DNA of 64,000 bases from Oscillospiraceae bacterium (GCA_902802045.1 CADCKQ010000002.1:248001-312000), one strand, 5' to 3'. Shown: positions 1 to 9,595, counted from the stretch's first letter. Notes: a model not told the origin generated them from the sequence alone. Numbers and translations are program-made.

Positions 1-25
1 ATTTAAGTTATCTGATGGAGGAAGC

Positions 26-1882
26 ATGATGCAGCCGGAGTTTGCCCGTCGGCTTGAATGCCGCGAAACAGAACTGGATACGCTCTACCTTTCGCTCTAT
101 CCCGACCGGAAACAGGCGCTGGATGAGCTTCTTCAAACGCTGCGCGATCGTTACGCAAGCCGCAGCGAGGAACTGAAAAAACGTGACCGCAGCCGGGAAA
201 AAGATCCGGACTGGTATAAAGGAAATGATCTGCTCGGTATGTGCCTTTATGTGGATCAGTTTGCCGGAACACTGCGCGGTGTGAAAGAAAAGCTCGGCTA
301 TCTGAGCGAGTGCGGCGTCAATTATCTGCACCTTATGCCTTTTCTCGATATGGTGGACGGCCGGAGCGACGGCGGATACGCGGTAGCCAGCTTTCGCAAG
401 GTCAAGCCTCAGCTGGGGACGATGGAAGATCTGGTCGAACTGACAGATGACTGCCATGCTCAGGGAATCTCCGTCTGTATGGATTTTGTCATGAATCATA
501 CCAGCGAGGAGCACATCTGGGCGAAGAAAGCACGGGCAGGCGATCCGGAATATCAAAACTATTACTTCTTTTATTCCGATCGCCGGATCCCTGATGAATA
601 CGAGAAACATGTCCCTCAGGTCTTCCCAACTACCGCTCCGGGTAATTTCACTTACCTTGAGGATATACAGAAATATGTGCTGACATCCTTTTATCCCTAT
701 CAGTGGGATCTGAACTATGCAAATCCCGCCGTATTCAACGCCATGGCGGATAATATGCTGTTTCTTGCCAACAAGGGCATAGACGTCATACGCGTTGACG
801 CGGTTCCCTATATCTGGAAGGAGCTCGGAACCGATTGCCGCAACCTCCCGCAGGTACACAGCATCGTTCGCCTTATGAGACTGATCTGTGAGATCGTATG
901 TCCATCTGTCCTTTTGCTTGGCGAAGTAGTGATGGCCCCGGAAAAGCTTGCCCCTTACTTCGGCCCTGTAGACAGTCCGGAATGCCATATGCTCTATAAC
1001 GCCACTACGATGTGTACCACCTGGCACACTGTGGCTACGAGCGATACAAGACTTCTGCGCAGGCAGACAGACACGGTCGCGGCTCTGCCGAAAGACTATG
1101 TGTTTTTGAACTATCTGCGCTGCCATGACGATATAGGCTGGGGACTGGACTACCCGTTCCTCCACCGGTTCGGGATGGAGGAAGTTCCGCATAAAGCATA
1201 TCTCAACGCTTTTTTCACCGGAGAGATCCCCGGCAGCTTCTCACGCGGAGAGAGATATAACGACGATCCCCGTCTTGGAGACGCGCGCCTCTGCGGTACC
1301 GCCGCGTCTCTGCTGGGTATAGAGGCGGCCGATGGTGATCCCGCCGCGCTTGATCTTGCCATTCAGCGCGATCTGATGCTGCACGCGTGGCTTTTATCGC
1401 AAAGCGGAGTTCCGATCCTGTACGCCGGAGACGAGATAGGTCAGCTCAACGACTACAGTTATCACGACGATCCCCTGAAGGCAGACGACAGCCGTTATCT
1501 GCACAGAGGCGCTTTCCCCTGGGATCAGGCTGAGCTGCGTTACGATGAGAACACCCGCCAGGGCAGACTGTTTCAGGGGCTGAAGCGGCTTGAGCGCATT
1601 CGTCGGGATAATGAGATATTCTCTTCCAGGGCTGACGTGAGCAGCTTCGAAGCAGGTAACAACGCGCTGCTCGGAGTCAAACGGAGACTCGACGGTAAAA
1701 CTCTTACTATGGTATACAATTTCAGCGATCAGTGGCAGCACGCCGATCTGCGGTCGCTCGGAAAGCATCTTGATCTGTTTTCCGGCAAAGAACTTGATCT
1801 TATCGGTACCTGGGAGCTCCCTCCATACGGATTTGTCTGGCTGCTTTCCCAGGCTCCTGCCGATCAGCCTGTTTCTTTCTGA
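26..1882 (+). CDS. Amylosucrase-like glycoside hydrolase family 13 enzyme
   Basis: Predicted cytoplasmic GH13 enzyme of the amylosucrase/sucrose hydrolase group (GH13_4). That family transfers glucose from sucrose to an alpha-1,4-glucan or to water, releasing fructose. The catalytic set is visible: nucleophile Asp258 in IRVDAV, acid/base Glu300 in LLGEV, and the transition-state Asp368 in RCHDD; DFVMNHTSEEH near 153-163 is the usual region I. There is no signal peptide. At 618 residues it matches the family's usual 630-640, with the helical N-terminal domain before the barrel. GGAGG at 17-21 sits 4 nt from the ATG at 26 and 7 nt from a second ATG at 29, so translation may start one codon later. 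Any upstream operon partner lies outside the window. The GH13_4 call is firm; transferase versus sucrose hydrolase cannot be decided by eye. Confidence 0.85.
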   Translation: MMQPEFARRLECRETELDTLYLSLYPDRKQALDELLQTLRDRYASRSEELKKRDRSREKDPDWYKGNDLLGMCLYVDQFAGTLRGVKEKLGYLSECGVNYLHLMPFLDMVDGRSDGGYAVASFRKVKPQLGTMEDLVELTDDCHAQGISVCMDFVMNHTSEEHIWAKKARAGDPEYQNYYFFYSDRRIPDEYEKHVPQVFPTTAPGNFTYLEDIQKYVLTSFYPYQWDLNYANPAVFNAMADNMLFLANKGIDVIRVDAVPYIWKELGTDCRNLPQVHSIVRLMRLICEIVCPSVLLLGEVVMAPEKLAPYFGPVDSPECHMLYNATTMCTTWHTVATSDTRLLRRQTDTVAALPKDYVFLNYLRCHDDIGWGLDYPFLHRFGMEEVPHKAYLNAFFTGEIPGSFSRGERYNDDPRLGDARLCGTAASLLGIEAADGDPAALDLAIQRDLMLHAWLLSQSGVPILYAGDEIGQLNDYSYHDDPLKADDSRYLHRGAFPWDQAELRYDENTRQGRLFQGLKRLERIRRDNEIFSSRADVSSFEAGNNALLGVKRRLDGKTLTMVYNFSDQWQHADLRSLGKHLDLFSGKELDLIGTWELPPYGFVWLLSQAPADQPVSF

Positions 1883-1904
1883 TAGATCTTATCCGGATAT
1901 AAAG

Positions 1905-1932
1905 AAAATGTCGCCGTTCAGGCGACATTTTT
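1905..1932. terminator. Bidirectional terminator between convergent genes
   Basis: A 10-bp stem (AAATGTCGCC / GGCGACATTT) closes over a GTTCA loop and is followed by T residues on the plus strand; A residues precede it for the minus strand. It separates the GH13 gene from the convergent lipoprotein gene and probably ends both transcripts. Confidence 0.75.
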
Positions 1933-1951
1933 GTTGCAGCCGGATTGCCTT

Positions 1952-2374
1952 TTAATTCTTCTTCGCCCAGTACACCGTTTCGTCGAATACCGGGAAGGAG
2001 ATCAAAGACAGTTCGTCGTTTTCTGTCTTGATGTCAAAAGTAAGGTCCTCGTCGAAGGCGTCCTTGCCCGTGAAATGTATTCCGGAATCATCTTCAGTCA
2101 GCTCGCCTTCGCAGAAGAACGCGGCTCCTATAAATGCGCTGAAAAGCGTTTTATCCGCTTCCTTTGTTATCTTCAGCTCTGCGCCGAACTCGCGGAGTCC
2201 CGAGCCGAACATAGTATAGATGTCATCGTAGTTTTTGAGGTTTGAGGTCGTTGCTTCCGGTTCGATGACCCAGTCCCCAGTAAGCGAATCGAGGCTGCTG
2301 ACCGTTTCGGTCTTTGAAGCGCAGCCTGAGAGAAATACGAGCAGTAATGCAAGAACCAGACAGAGTTTTTTCAT
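1952..2374 (-). CDS. Small secreted lipoprotein of unknown function
   Basis: A 140-residue predicted lipoprotein. The N-terminus has Lys-Lys, a hydrophobic stretch and a lipobox (LSGC, Cys at about 18), so it should be lipid-anchored outside the membrane after signal peptidase II cleavage. The mature part is Thr/Glu/Asp-rich, with LTGDWVIEP near the start and repeated pairs of alternating hydrophobic residues that suggest a small beta-sandwich or lipocalin-like fold. That fold is a guess. AAGAAGG precedes the ATG. It starts 26 bp after rsgA, so it may be the last gene of the long housekeeping run. I do not recognise the family. Confidence 0.75.
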   Translation of the reverse strand: MKKLCLVLALLLVFLSGCASKTETVSSLDSLTGDWVIEPEATTSNLKNYDDIYTMFGSGLREFGAELKITKEADKTLFSAFIGAAFFCEGELTEDDSGIHFTGKDAFDEDLTFDIKTENDELSLISFPVFDETVYWAKKN

Positions 2375-2400
2375 TGATCTTTGCCTTCTTTTAAAAAATA

Positions 2401-3279
2401 TCAGTATTGTCTTGCCTCGGAGTCCTTGAGAAACTCGAAGAGCTTTCTGTATGAGGCGTAGCGGCTTTCGGATATGCTCCCCTCTTTCACAGCCTTCCTA
2501 ACGCTGCAGCCGGGCTCGGAAATGTGATTGCAGTCCGAATATCTGCAGGTGCCAATAAATGGAGAGAATTCCTTCATGCAGCCCTGGAGCTCAGAGCTTT
2601 TTATGGAGCTGATCATCGAGATATCGAAGGAGGCAAAGCCCGGAGTGTCTATTATAAAGGTGTCCGGGGCTATCTCGAACATCTCCACATGGCGAGTTGT
2701 GTGTTTCCCGCGCCCAAGCTTCTCGCTCACCTCGCCCGTTTTCAGACTGAGCTCCGGATTTATCGCGTTTAGTATGCTCGACTTTCCGACGCCTGAGTTT
2801 CCCGTAAGGACCGAGGTCTTCCCTCTCAGGTAAGAGTCAGTCTCTTTAATTCCGGTATTCTGTGTAGCCGAAGTCCTGAAGACCTTATAGCCTATATCCT
2901 CGTAGATCTTTCCGAATGTATCCGCTTCAGTGAGATCTATCTTGTTGATAATGAGGACGAATTCGCAGTTTATGTATTCCGATATTACGGACATCCTGTC
3001 GATAAGCAGAGGATCCGTTACAGGATTTACGTTTGACGCAAGAAAGATCATGCAGTCGATATTCGCGACTGCCGGCCTTATTAGAGAATTCTTTCTCGGA
3101 AGTATGCTTTCGACCGAGCCTGTACGTCCCGGGGAGACGGAGATCCCGACCCTGTCTCCTACGAGAGGTACCGTATTTCCGTATTTCAGCTTACCGCTGG
3201 ATGTGCAAGTATAGATCTCTTCTCCGATCTGAACGTAGAAGAAACCGCTTAAAGCTTTGACTACTCTGCCTTCCGTCAT
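2401..3279 (-). CDS. rsgA: Ribosome small-subunit-dependent GTPase RsgA
   Basis: Circularly permuted GTPase that helps late 30S subunit maturation. An N-terminal OB-fold is followed by the permuted G motifs: NKID (G4) near 111, GNSGVGKSS (G1, P-loop) near 160, and DTPGF (G3) near 212. A C-terminal zinc-binding cluster (CRYSDCNH, then Cys) comes last. 292 residues is normal. The start overlaps the prkC stop by 4 bp. In Bacillus the same prpC-prkC-rsgA order continues into rpe and thiN. Here rpe is not seen in the window and thiN is 23 kb away, so the cluster ends after rsgA with a lipoprotein gene. Confidence 0.95.
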   Translation of the reverse strand: MTEGRVVKALSGFFYVQIGEEIYTCTSSGKLKYGNTVPLVGDRVGISVSPGRTGSVESILPRKNSLIRPAVANIDCMIFLASNVNPVTDPLLIDRMSVISEYINCEFVLIINKIDLTEADTFGKIYEDIGYKVFRTSATQNTGIKETDSYLRGKTSVLTGNSGVGKSSILNAINPELSLKTGEVSEKLGRGKHTTRHVEMFEIAPDTFIIDTPGFASFDISMISSIKSSELQGCMKEFSPFIGTCRYSDCNHISEPGCSVRKAVKEGSISESRYASYRKLFEFLKDSEARQY

Positions 3280-5045
3280 CCTTCTGGTACTCCGGCAGCT
3301 TCAGCCTCCAGCAGGGCCTGTGAGGGTCCTGTGGATACTCTTAGGCTGATCTTCGAAAACTCCTCTATCTCGGTGTATGCCTCGATATTTTGCCAGATGA
3401 CCGTGCCGGGCTCGAGGTCGCTCTCTACGCGCTCGACAGTACCTACGCTGAGGCGGCAGGAGTCGAGCTTACTGTATGCAGAGTTCTCTGTATAGCCTAT
3501 GAGATTCGGAACGGTCGTGTAGGACGCCTCGTTTCCGGAGCTCACCGTTATATAGACGACGGATCCCGGGCTGAGCTGCTCATCGGCCGAGGGGCTTGTG
3601 GAGATGACATTATTCTTCTCCACAGTCTCTGATATCCCGCTTTCGATACTGACCTTGAAGCCCGCGTTCTCAAGCTGCAGCTGTGCTTCCCTGTAGTCCA
3701 TCCCGACCACGTTCGGAACATCTGTCAGTGTGAGTCCGGAGGCGATAGTCAGAGACACGCTGATCCCGTCATCGGAGAGCATGACGTTTCTGCCCGCCAC
3801 GGGAGACTGCTCGAGAACTGTTCCGTATTCATGCGTGAGATCCACATTGTATTTGAGCTTGAACTTGTAAATCTTCGTGATATTCGGATCCGTAATGAAA
3901 TCCGTATAGATCCTGCCGGTAAAATCGGGCACCTGATATCTCTCGGAGCTCTTGAAAAGCTCGCCGAGCCAGTAGTTCCAGATAAGCACAAAAACAGCGA
4001 CAGTGGAGAGGATGACCAGGAAGGCGCCGGAGAGGAAGCTCACCTTTCTGGACCTTATCTTTCTTCTCTCGAAGGCATCCCTGGAGAGTTCTCCCGGAGC
4101 GATTACCGGAGGGATGTCGGATTCTTCAAGCTCCTCGTCGTAGTAGTACTTTGACTGGTCCTTGAGGGAGTTTTCCTGAGAGAACCTGTCGAGATCTGCT
4201 ATAAGCTCCTCGGCGCTCTGGTAGCGCTTGTCTATATCGCGCTCCATGGCCTTCATCGTGATGTCTATGAGGCCCTCGGGAACGGAGGAATTGAGATCCT
4301 CTATAGCGATCGGCTCGGAATTCATATGCTTTACGGCGATCTCCCCAAAGGAGTCTCCGGTAAAGGGCAGAACGCCGGTGAGCATTTCGTACATTACAAT
4401 TCCGAGAGAATATATATCGCTTCTCGCGTCCACAGGCGAGTTCTTGATCTGCTCAGGCGAGATATAATATATGGAACCGACAGCCGAGGTGGAGAGTTCC
4501 TCGCCTGAATCCCTGTCAGTCTCGTTCTCAAGAGCTGCAATACCGAAATCGGCTACCTTGATCGTTCCGTCAAGCAGAAGCATGATATTCTGAGGCTTTA
4601 TATCGCGGTGGATAAGGCTCCTCTCGTGCGCGTGAGAAAGGGCCTTCGCGATCTGCTTTGCAAAGTGCACGGTCTCCTTCCAGGAAAGGCCGTTTTTGCG
4701 GCTCAGGTACTGCTTCAGTGTTATGCCGTCGACCAGTTCCATGACGATATACTCCAGATCGTCGTCATGGCTTACGTCGAAGACCGAGACAATATTCGGG
4801 TGCGAGAGCATGGCGACCGCGTGGGACTCGGAGGCGAACCTTCGTTTGAGCTCCTCGTCCTGCATATACTCGTCCTTCAGGATCTTGACTGCGACAAATC
4901 TGTTGAGACGGTTGTCTATGGCCCTGTAGACTTTGGCCATCCCGCCCTCGCCGATCAGTTCAAGGATCCCGTATCTCTTCGCGAGGACCGTTCCTATGTA
5001 CTTGTCCTTTTTTTCGGTTACTTCAGTTATTTCCGTGTTATCCAT
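3276..5045 (-). CDS. prkC: Ser/Thr protein kinase with PASTA domains (PrkC/Stk type)
   Basis: Membrane kinase that senses peptidoglycan fragments or lipid II and phosphorylates cell-wall and translation targets. The Hanks-type kinase domain spans about 20-290: glycine loop GEGGMAKVY, Lys54 in VAVKIL, catalytic Asp148 in HRDIKPQN, and DFG at 166-168. A juxtamembrane linker and one membrane segment (about 335-358) follow, then three extracellular PASTA repeats (about 369-580; for example VPNVVGMDYREA and VPNLIGYTENSA). The protein ends with a short Ala/Glu-rich tail. It lies 8 bp after prpC and overlaps rsgA, so kinase and phosphatase are produced together. Confidence 0.95.
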   Translation of the reverse strand: MDNTEITEVTEKKDKYIGTVLAKRYGILELIGEGGMAKVYRAIDNRLNRFVAVKILKDEYMQDEELKRRFASESHAVAMLSHPNIVSVFDVSHDDDLEYIVMELVDGITLKQYLSRKNGLSWKETVHFAKQIAKALSHAHERSLIHRDIKPQNIMLLLDGTIKVADFGIAALENETDRDSGEELSTSAVGSIYYISPEQIKNSPVDARSDIYSLGIVMYEMLTGVLPFTGDSFGEIAVKHMNSEPIAIEDLNSSVPEGLIDITMKAMERDIDKRYQSAEELIADLDRFSQENSLKDQSKYYYDEELEESDIPPVIAPGELSRDAFERRKIRSRKVSFLSGAFLVILSTVAVFVLIWNYWLGELFKSSERYQVPDFTGRIYTDFITDPNITKIYKFKLKYNVDLTHEYGTVLEQSPVAGRNVMLSDDGISVSLTIASGLTLTDVPNVVGMDYREAQLQLENAGFKVSIESGISETVEKNNVISTSPSADEQLSPGSVVYITVSSGNEASYTTVPNLIGYTENSAYSKLDSCRLSVGTVERVESDLEPGTVIWQNIEAYTEIEEFSKISLRVSTGPSQALLEAEAAGVPEG

Positions 5046-5053
5046 AAGCTTTT

Positions 5054-5800
5054 CTATCTGCAGACCGCAGCTATCGTGACATTGTCTCTGGCGCCCCGGT
5101 AGAGCGCGAGGTTCATAAGCGATTTGACTATCAGTTCCGGAGTCTCGTACTCGAGTGCGAAGTCAAGTATCTCCCACTCGCGGACTATATTCGAAAGCCC
5201 GTCCGAACAGAGGATCAGAACGTCGTTGTCCAGGAGCTTGAAATTGAAATAATCTGCCTCGACCTCAGGCTCGGCGCCGACAGCCCTTGTTATAACGTTC
5301 TTCTGGGGGTGGGTCCTCGCCTGCTCTCTGGTGATCGCTCCGTACTCTATAAGCTCCTCGACCAGAGAGTGGTCCCTCGTTATCTGGCGGATGGTCCTCG
5401 TCTTCCTGGAGAGATAATAGGCTCTGCTGTCCCCTACGTTGACTATGTGGCATTCTCCGTCGTCCCTGATTATTCCTCCGACAAGCGTCGTGCCCATACC
5501 GGAGAGCGAGTCGTCGAACAGGGAGAACTCATAGGTGAAACTGTTGGCAGTCTTGCAGGCGTCGAGTAGGACTTCCCTTATGTTGTACTTCGTCTTTCTC
5601 CTCGAGGAGAGCTTTGAGAGGACGCTGTCCGAGAATGTCTCCAGAGACTGCGAGCTTGCGATGCTTCCGCCGTTCGCGCCGCCCATTCCGTCACAGAGTA
5701 CCGCGAGGGTGAACTTCTGCGGCTTTACGTATTCGATTTTGAAACAGTCCTGATTTTCTTCCCTGACTGATCCCTTATCCGTCAAACCGTAAGATCTCAT
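5054..5800 (-). CDS. prpC: PP2C-type protein phosphatase PrpC/Stp
   Basis: Metal-dependent Ser/Thr phosphatase that reverses PrkC phosphorylation. PP2C motifs are clear: NQD near 17, LCDGMGG near 35-41, GDSRAYY in the middle, LILCSDGL near 195, and DNVT about 10 residues from the C-terminus. 248 residues is the usual size, with no membrane segment. It sits 6 bp after rlmN and 8 bp before prkC, the standard Firmicutes arrangement. Confidence 0.95.
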   Translation of the reverse strand: MRSYGLTDKGSVREENQDCFKIEYVKPQKFTLAVLCDGMGGANGGSIASSQSLETFSDSVLSKLSSRRKTKYNIREVLLDACKTANSFTYEFSLFDDSLSGMGTTLVGGIIRDDGECHIVNVGDSRAYYLSRKTRTIRQITRDHSLVEELIEYGAITREQARTHPQKNVITRAVGAEPEVEADYFNFKLLDNDVLILCSDGLSNIVREWEILDFALEYETPELIVKSLMNLALYRGARDNVTIAAVCR

Positions 5801-5806
5801 CTGTTT

Positions 5807-6853
5807 TTACTGCTGAACCTCCGATTTTCCTTTCGCGAAGCTTCTCCGGAGCTGCCCGCAGGAGGCGTTTACATCGCTCCCGAGCTTTCTCCTTATCGAA
5901 ACGGGAACATTTCTGTTTTTCAGTATATTATAGAATATCTTTATGTCTTTGTCATCAGTGGGAAGCAAAGCTCTCTCCTCGACATAGTTGAGCCCTATAA
6001 GATTTACATGGGCCTGTACGTAGAGCGCGATATCCGCGAGCTTTTCTGCCTGAGCGGGTGAATCGTTTACGCCCTTTATGAGCGCATACTCGAAGGTGAC
6101 TCTTCTGCCTGTCTTAAGGAAATAGTTTCTCGCCGCCTCTATGACATCGTCGAATCCGAAACGGTTCGCGACAGGCATTATCTTTTTGCGGGTCTCATCG
6201 TCTGTCGCATGAAGCGATACAGCCAGATTGAACTGCATATTGAGATCCGCCAGATCGTCGAAGCGGTCGACAAGTCCGCAGGTCGAGAGCGTGATGTGTC
6301 TCGAGCCGAGGTTCATTCCCTTGTCCGAATTGATCAGCTTCAGAAAACGTGAAACATTCCCGAAATTGTCCAGAGGCTCCCCTATTCCCATCAAAACTAT
6401 GCTGTGAAGCGTTCCTCCTGACTCTTTGACTGTGAAGAGAACTTCATCGAGCATCTCTCCGGCGTCAAGATCCCTGACTAGGCCTCCGAGAGTGGACGCG
6501 CAAAACGCGCAGCCCTGTCTGCAGCCCACCTGTGTGGATATGCAAACGGAATCGCCGTATTTGTATTTCATTAAAACGGTCTCGACAGCGTTTCCGTCCT
6601 CAAGCTTCCAGAGGAACTTACGCGTTCCGTCCCCGGACGAGACATAGCTCGAGATCATCCCGGGCTCATAGATCGAGAAGTTTTCTTTCAGAAAGCTCCT
6701 GAGATCTGCCGGGAGATTCGTCATCCTGTCGAAATCCCTGACGCCCTTTTTGAGCCAGTTGACGATCTGGGCAGAGCGGTATTTCGGAAAACCCGCGGAG
6801 ACTATCCGGTTTTCAAGTTCGTCCTCATAGAGAGAGACAATACTGGTCTTCAT
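5807..6853 (-). CDS. rlmN: Dual-specificity 23S rRNA/tRNA methyltransferase RlmN
   Basis: Radical SAM enzyme that makes C2-methyladenosine at 23S rRNA A2503 and tRNA A37. The cluster-binding Cys111, Cys115 and Cys118 lie in CRQGCAFC. The methyl-carrying Cys is near 332 in DVNASCGQ, and GEPLDN is the SAM-binding GxxE-like motif. 348 residues is typical. The ATG overlaps the rsmB stop by 4 bp. Confidence 0.95.
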   Translation of the reverse strand: MKTSIVSLYEDELENRIVSAGFPKYRSAQIVNWLKKGVRDFDRMTNLPADLRSFLKENFSIYEPGMISSYVSSGDGTRKFLWKLEDGNAVETVLMKYKYGDSVCISTQVGCRQGCAFCASTLGGLVRDLDAGEMLDEVLFTVKESGGTLHSIVLMGIGEPLDNFGNVSRFLKLINSDKGMNLGSRHITLSTCGLVDRFDDLADLNMQFNLAVSLHATDDETRKKIMPVANRFGFDDVIEAARNYFLKTGRRVTFEYALIKGVNDSPAQAEKLADIALYVQAHVNLIGLNYVEERALLPTDDKDIKIFYNILKNRNVPVSIRRKLGSDVNASCGQLRRSFAKGKSEVQQ

Positions 6854-8148
6854 TTGCCCTTTCTCAGTACAGCAATGTAAAATCCGTCGCTCTCGCCGTC
6901 AGTCGGCAGGAAGAGCTTCTCATTTTCAAGCTTCAGTTCGGGAGACTCCTCAAGAACCACGCGAACCAGATCCTCGTTTTCGGTCTTCAGCACGGTACAT
7001 GTGGAATATACGAGCTGTCCGCCGGGTCTGACGTATTTTTTAAGATTCAGCGCGATCCTTTTCTGTATTTCGGGAAGCGCGGCAATCTCTTCTTCCTTTT
7101 TGTATTTTATCTCGGGGCGGCTCTTTATTACTCCGAGCCCGCTGCATGGCACATCAGCGATAACCGTGTCGAAGCTCTCAGAAAACTCCGGGCTGAATAC
7201 GGAAGCGTCCATCCGGCGCGTATCCATAATATCTGTCCCGAGTCGGGAGGCATTTTCTTCGATACGTCTTAGCTTCGCCTCGCTTATATCGCAGGAGAGG
7301 ATCTTTCCCCGATTCCGCATCTTGATCGCGGATGTGACCGATTTCCCGCCGGGAGCCGCGCAGGCGTCGAGTATATGGTCCCCGGGCTTTATATCCGCCA
7401 TACGGGAAACTGCCTTGGCCGAGGGATTCTGAACATAGAAATGTCCCTCTTCATATCCCGGGAGCTTTCTTATGTTGCCGGAGGCCTTCAGTTTCCAGCA
7501 GTAGTCCGCATACCTCGATCTTTCGCCGAGATATCCGGAGAGTTCTTTTTCGAAGTCTTCAGGACTTATCTTCAGAGTATTCGCGTTTACGAAAATATCC
7601 GGCTCATCCTGCGATGCCTTCAGAAAGGCCTCGGCTGTTTCAAAGCCTCTCTCATCTGCCAGTCTTTCACAAAGCCAAAGGGGCGCAGAGTACTGCTCGG
7701 AAAGAAATCGCGCTGTCTCCTCTCTTATCGGAAGACTTACCTTTTCAGGCTCTCTGAGAAAGCTTCTGAGCACCGCGTTTACAAAGCCCGAGGCGCTTTT
7801 CAGCCTGAAGTATCCCGCCAGAGACACCGCGTCATTTACAACTGCTCTCGCGGGCACCTTATTTAGGAATAAAAGCTGGTAGAAGGCCGTTTCGAGAATG
7901 GATCTGACGGTATCGTCCAGCGAGTCTGTGCTTCTTTCCGAATAAGCTTTTATATGCCTGTCGCAGACATACAGGTTCTGGAGCGTTCCGAGAAATATCT
8001 TCGTAAAGAGAGAAGCGTCGTTTGGAGCAAGCGAGTATTTCGCTATATTCTTCTCTATCTCGCTCTGGGAAAAAGCGTTTTTGTAAAGGCAGCTGTTCAA
8101 AGCCGAAACAGCCGCGATCCTCGCGTGAGACGGGAGATTCTCTTTCAT
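6850..8148 (-). CDS. rsmB: 16S rRNA (cytosine-967-C5)-methyltransferase RsmB
   Basis: SAM-dependent RNA m5C methyltransferase with an N-terminal NusB-like RNA-binding domain (about 1-140) and a Rossmann methyltransferase domain. The SAM site shows DACAAPGGKS, and the two catalytic cysteines are in ADVPCSGLG and YSTCT. 432 residues is standard. It overlaps fmt and rlmN by 4 bp each, in the conserved fmt-rsmB-rlmN order. Confidence 0.95.
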   Translation of the reverse strand: MKENLPSHARIAAVSALNSCLYKNAFSQSEIEKNIAKYSLAPNDASLFTKIFLGTLQNLYVCDRHIKAYSERSTDSLDDTVRSILETAFYQLLFLNKVPARAVVNDAVSLAGYFRLKSASGFVNAVLRSFLREPEKVSLPIREETARFLSEQYSAPLWLCERLADERGFETAEAFLKASQDEPDIFVNANTLKISPEDFEKELSGYLGERSRYADYCWKLKASGNIRKLPGYEEGHFYVQNPSAKAVSRMADIKPGDHILDACAAPGGKSVTSAIKMRNRGKILSCDISEAKLRRIEENASRLGTDIMDTRRMDASVFSPEFSESFDTVIADVPCSGLGVIKSRPEIKYKKEEEIAALPEIQKRIALNLKKYVRPGGQLVYSTCTVLKTENEDLVRVVLEESPELKLENEKLFLPTDGESDGFYIAVLRKGK

Positions 8149-9080
8149 TCAAGTATGTCGCCGGCTGAGAAGCTTTTGTGGCCTCTGAGGAAATCGGCGT
8201 AATCCATTCTCTTTTTCCCGGGCGCCTGGATCGAGGTAATAATTATGCTGCCGTTTTCTCCGCAGGCGACCTCGAGGCCCTCATCCGTCGAGGAGATGAC
8301 GGTTCCGGGAGCAAGTTCGGTATGAGTATCGGTGTACTTCGCGGACCAGACCTTGTATGTGACGTCCCTGCTCCTGATCGTAGCGACAGGCCAGGGCTGA
8401 AGGCCGTAGATCTGTTTAATGCAGGACCTCGGCGCTTTTGTGAAATCCATCGGGCACAGGGACTTGTCGAGCTGCTTTACGTATGTGGCGGCGCTGTGGT
8501 CCTGCGGAATGCGGGGAGCGGTTCCGTTTTCAATGAGTCTCAGAGTCCTGATCAGCAGATCCGCACCCATGACCATAAGCCGGTCGAAGAGCTCTCCAGC
8601 TGTCTCGAACTCCCCGATCTCTGTCTCCTCTTTGAGGATCATATCGCCCTCGTCCATGCCTTCGCTCAAGTACATCGTGGTGACTCCGGTGATCCTGTCT
8701 CCGTTGATGACGGACCACTGGATCGGAGCCGCGCCCCTGTACTTGGGCAGCAGCGAGCCGTGGACATTGATACAGCCGTATTTCGGGATCTCAAGTATCT
8801 CGGGCGGGATTATCTTCCCGTAAGCAACAACGATAATGATATCGGGAGCGATCCCCCTGATCGTATCGTATATCGCCTCATCCCTGAGTTTGACAGGCTG
8901 GTATATATTGATACCGTTTTCGAGCGCGAGCTTCTTTACAGGCGAAAACTCCGTCTTCATACCTCTGCCGACGGGTTTGTCGGCTTTCGTAAAGACAGCC
9001 GCGACATCGTATTTGTTTTCTATAAGAGCCTCCAGGGACTTTGCGGCAAAGTCCGGGGTCCCCATGAATATTGTCTTCAA
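8145..9080 (-). CDS. fmt: Methionyl-tRNA formyltransferase
   Basis: Formylates Met-tRNAfMet with 10-formyl-THF for translation initiation. The N-terminal formyltransferase domain has MGTPDFA at the start, the signature HGSLLPKYRGAAPIQW near 110-125, and the invariant Asp in GMDEGD. A C-terminal OB-like domain follows. 311 residues is normal. It overlaps def, the deformylase that removes the same formyl group. Confidence 0.96.
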   Translation of the reverse strand: MKTIFMGTPDFAAKSLEALIENKYDVAAVFTKADKPVGRGMKTEFSPVKKLALENGINIYQPVKLRDEAIYDTIRGIAPDIIIVVAYGKIIPPEILEIPKYGCINVHGSLLPKYRGAAPIQWSVINGDRITGVTTMYLSEGMDEGDMILKEETEIGEFETAGELFDRLMVMGADLLIRTLRLIENGTAPRIPQDHSAATYVKQLDKSLCPMDFTKAPRSCIKQIYGLQPWPVATIRSRDVTYKVWSAKYTDTHTELAPGTVISSTDEGLEVACGENGSIIITSIQAPGKKRMDYADFLRGHKSFSAGDILE

Positions 9081-9595
9081 GCTTCTTCTGTCTCTTCTTT
9101 CTCTTCAGGTGCGCGAAGCTCGCCCGGGTCGAGCATCCTCTCCGCGAGCTCGGTAAAGACTATACCGTCAAGGTGATCGGTCTCATGGCAGAAACATCTG
9201 GCTGTCAGGCCCTCGCCTGTCACCTCGAAGAAGTTGCCGTTTCTGTCCTGGGCTTTGACCTTGACCTTAGCGGGTCTTCTGACGATCCCGTATTCCTCGG
9301 GGAAAGAGAGGCAGCCCTCGGGGCCCTCCTGCTCGCCTTCCGCTTCGATTATCTCGGGATTTATAAGTTCGATCACATATTCTTCCTGCCCCTCTTCGAC
9401 ATTCGTCTCCATGACCAGGCAGACTCTCTTGAGTACTCCTACCTGTGGCGCGGCAAGGCCGACGCCTCCGGAGGCGATAAGGGTGTCCTTCATGTCGTCG
9501 AGAAGCGTGTGAAGTCTGGCATCGAACTTTTCAACGACCCTGCTTGTTTTGTAGAGTGAGGGGTCTTCTTTTGTAATTATATTTCTGAGTGCCAT
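9077..9595 (-). CDS. def: Peptide deformylase
   Basis: Metalloenzyme that removes N-formyl groups from new proteins. All three motifs are present: GVGLAAPQVG, EGCLSFP (metal Cys) and HETDHLDG (two metal His and catalytic Glu; position 2-3 differs slightly from the common HExxH spelling QEIDHL). 172 residues, with a charged Glu-rich tail. GAGG upstream of the ATG overlaps the end of priA. Confidence 0.95.
   Translation of the reverse strand: MALRNIITKEDPSLYKTSRVVEKFDARLHTLLDDMKDTLIASGGVGLAAPQVGVLKRVCLVMETNVEEGQEEYVIELINPEIIEAEGEQEGPEGCLSFPEEYGIVRRPAKVKVKAQDRNGNFFEVTGEGLTARCFCHETDHLDGIVFTELAERMLDPGELRAPEEKEETEEA

Noticed and set aside
8..1192. A 394-codon open frame opposite the GH13 gene
   Set aside because: Antisense to a gene with intact catalytic residues; no domain seen.
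8178..9176. A 332-codon open frame on the plus strand opposite fmt/def
   Set aside because: It mirrors two certain genes, has no ribosome site and no recognisable domain; a frame shadow.
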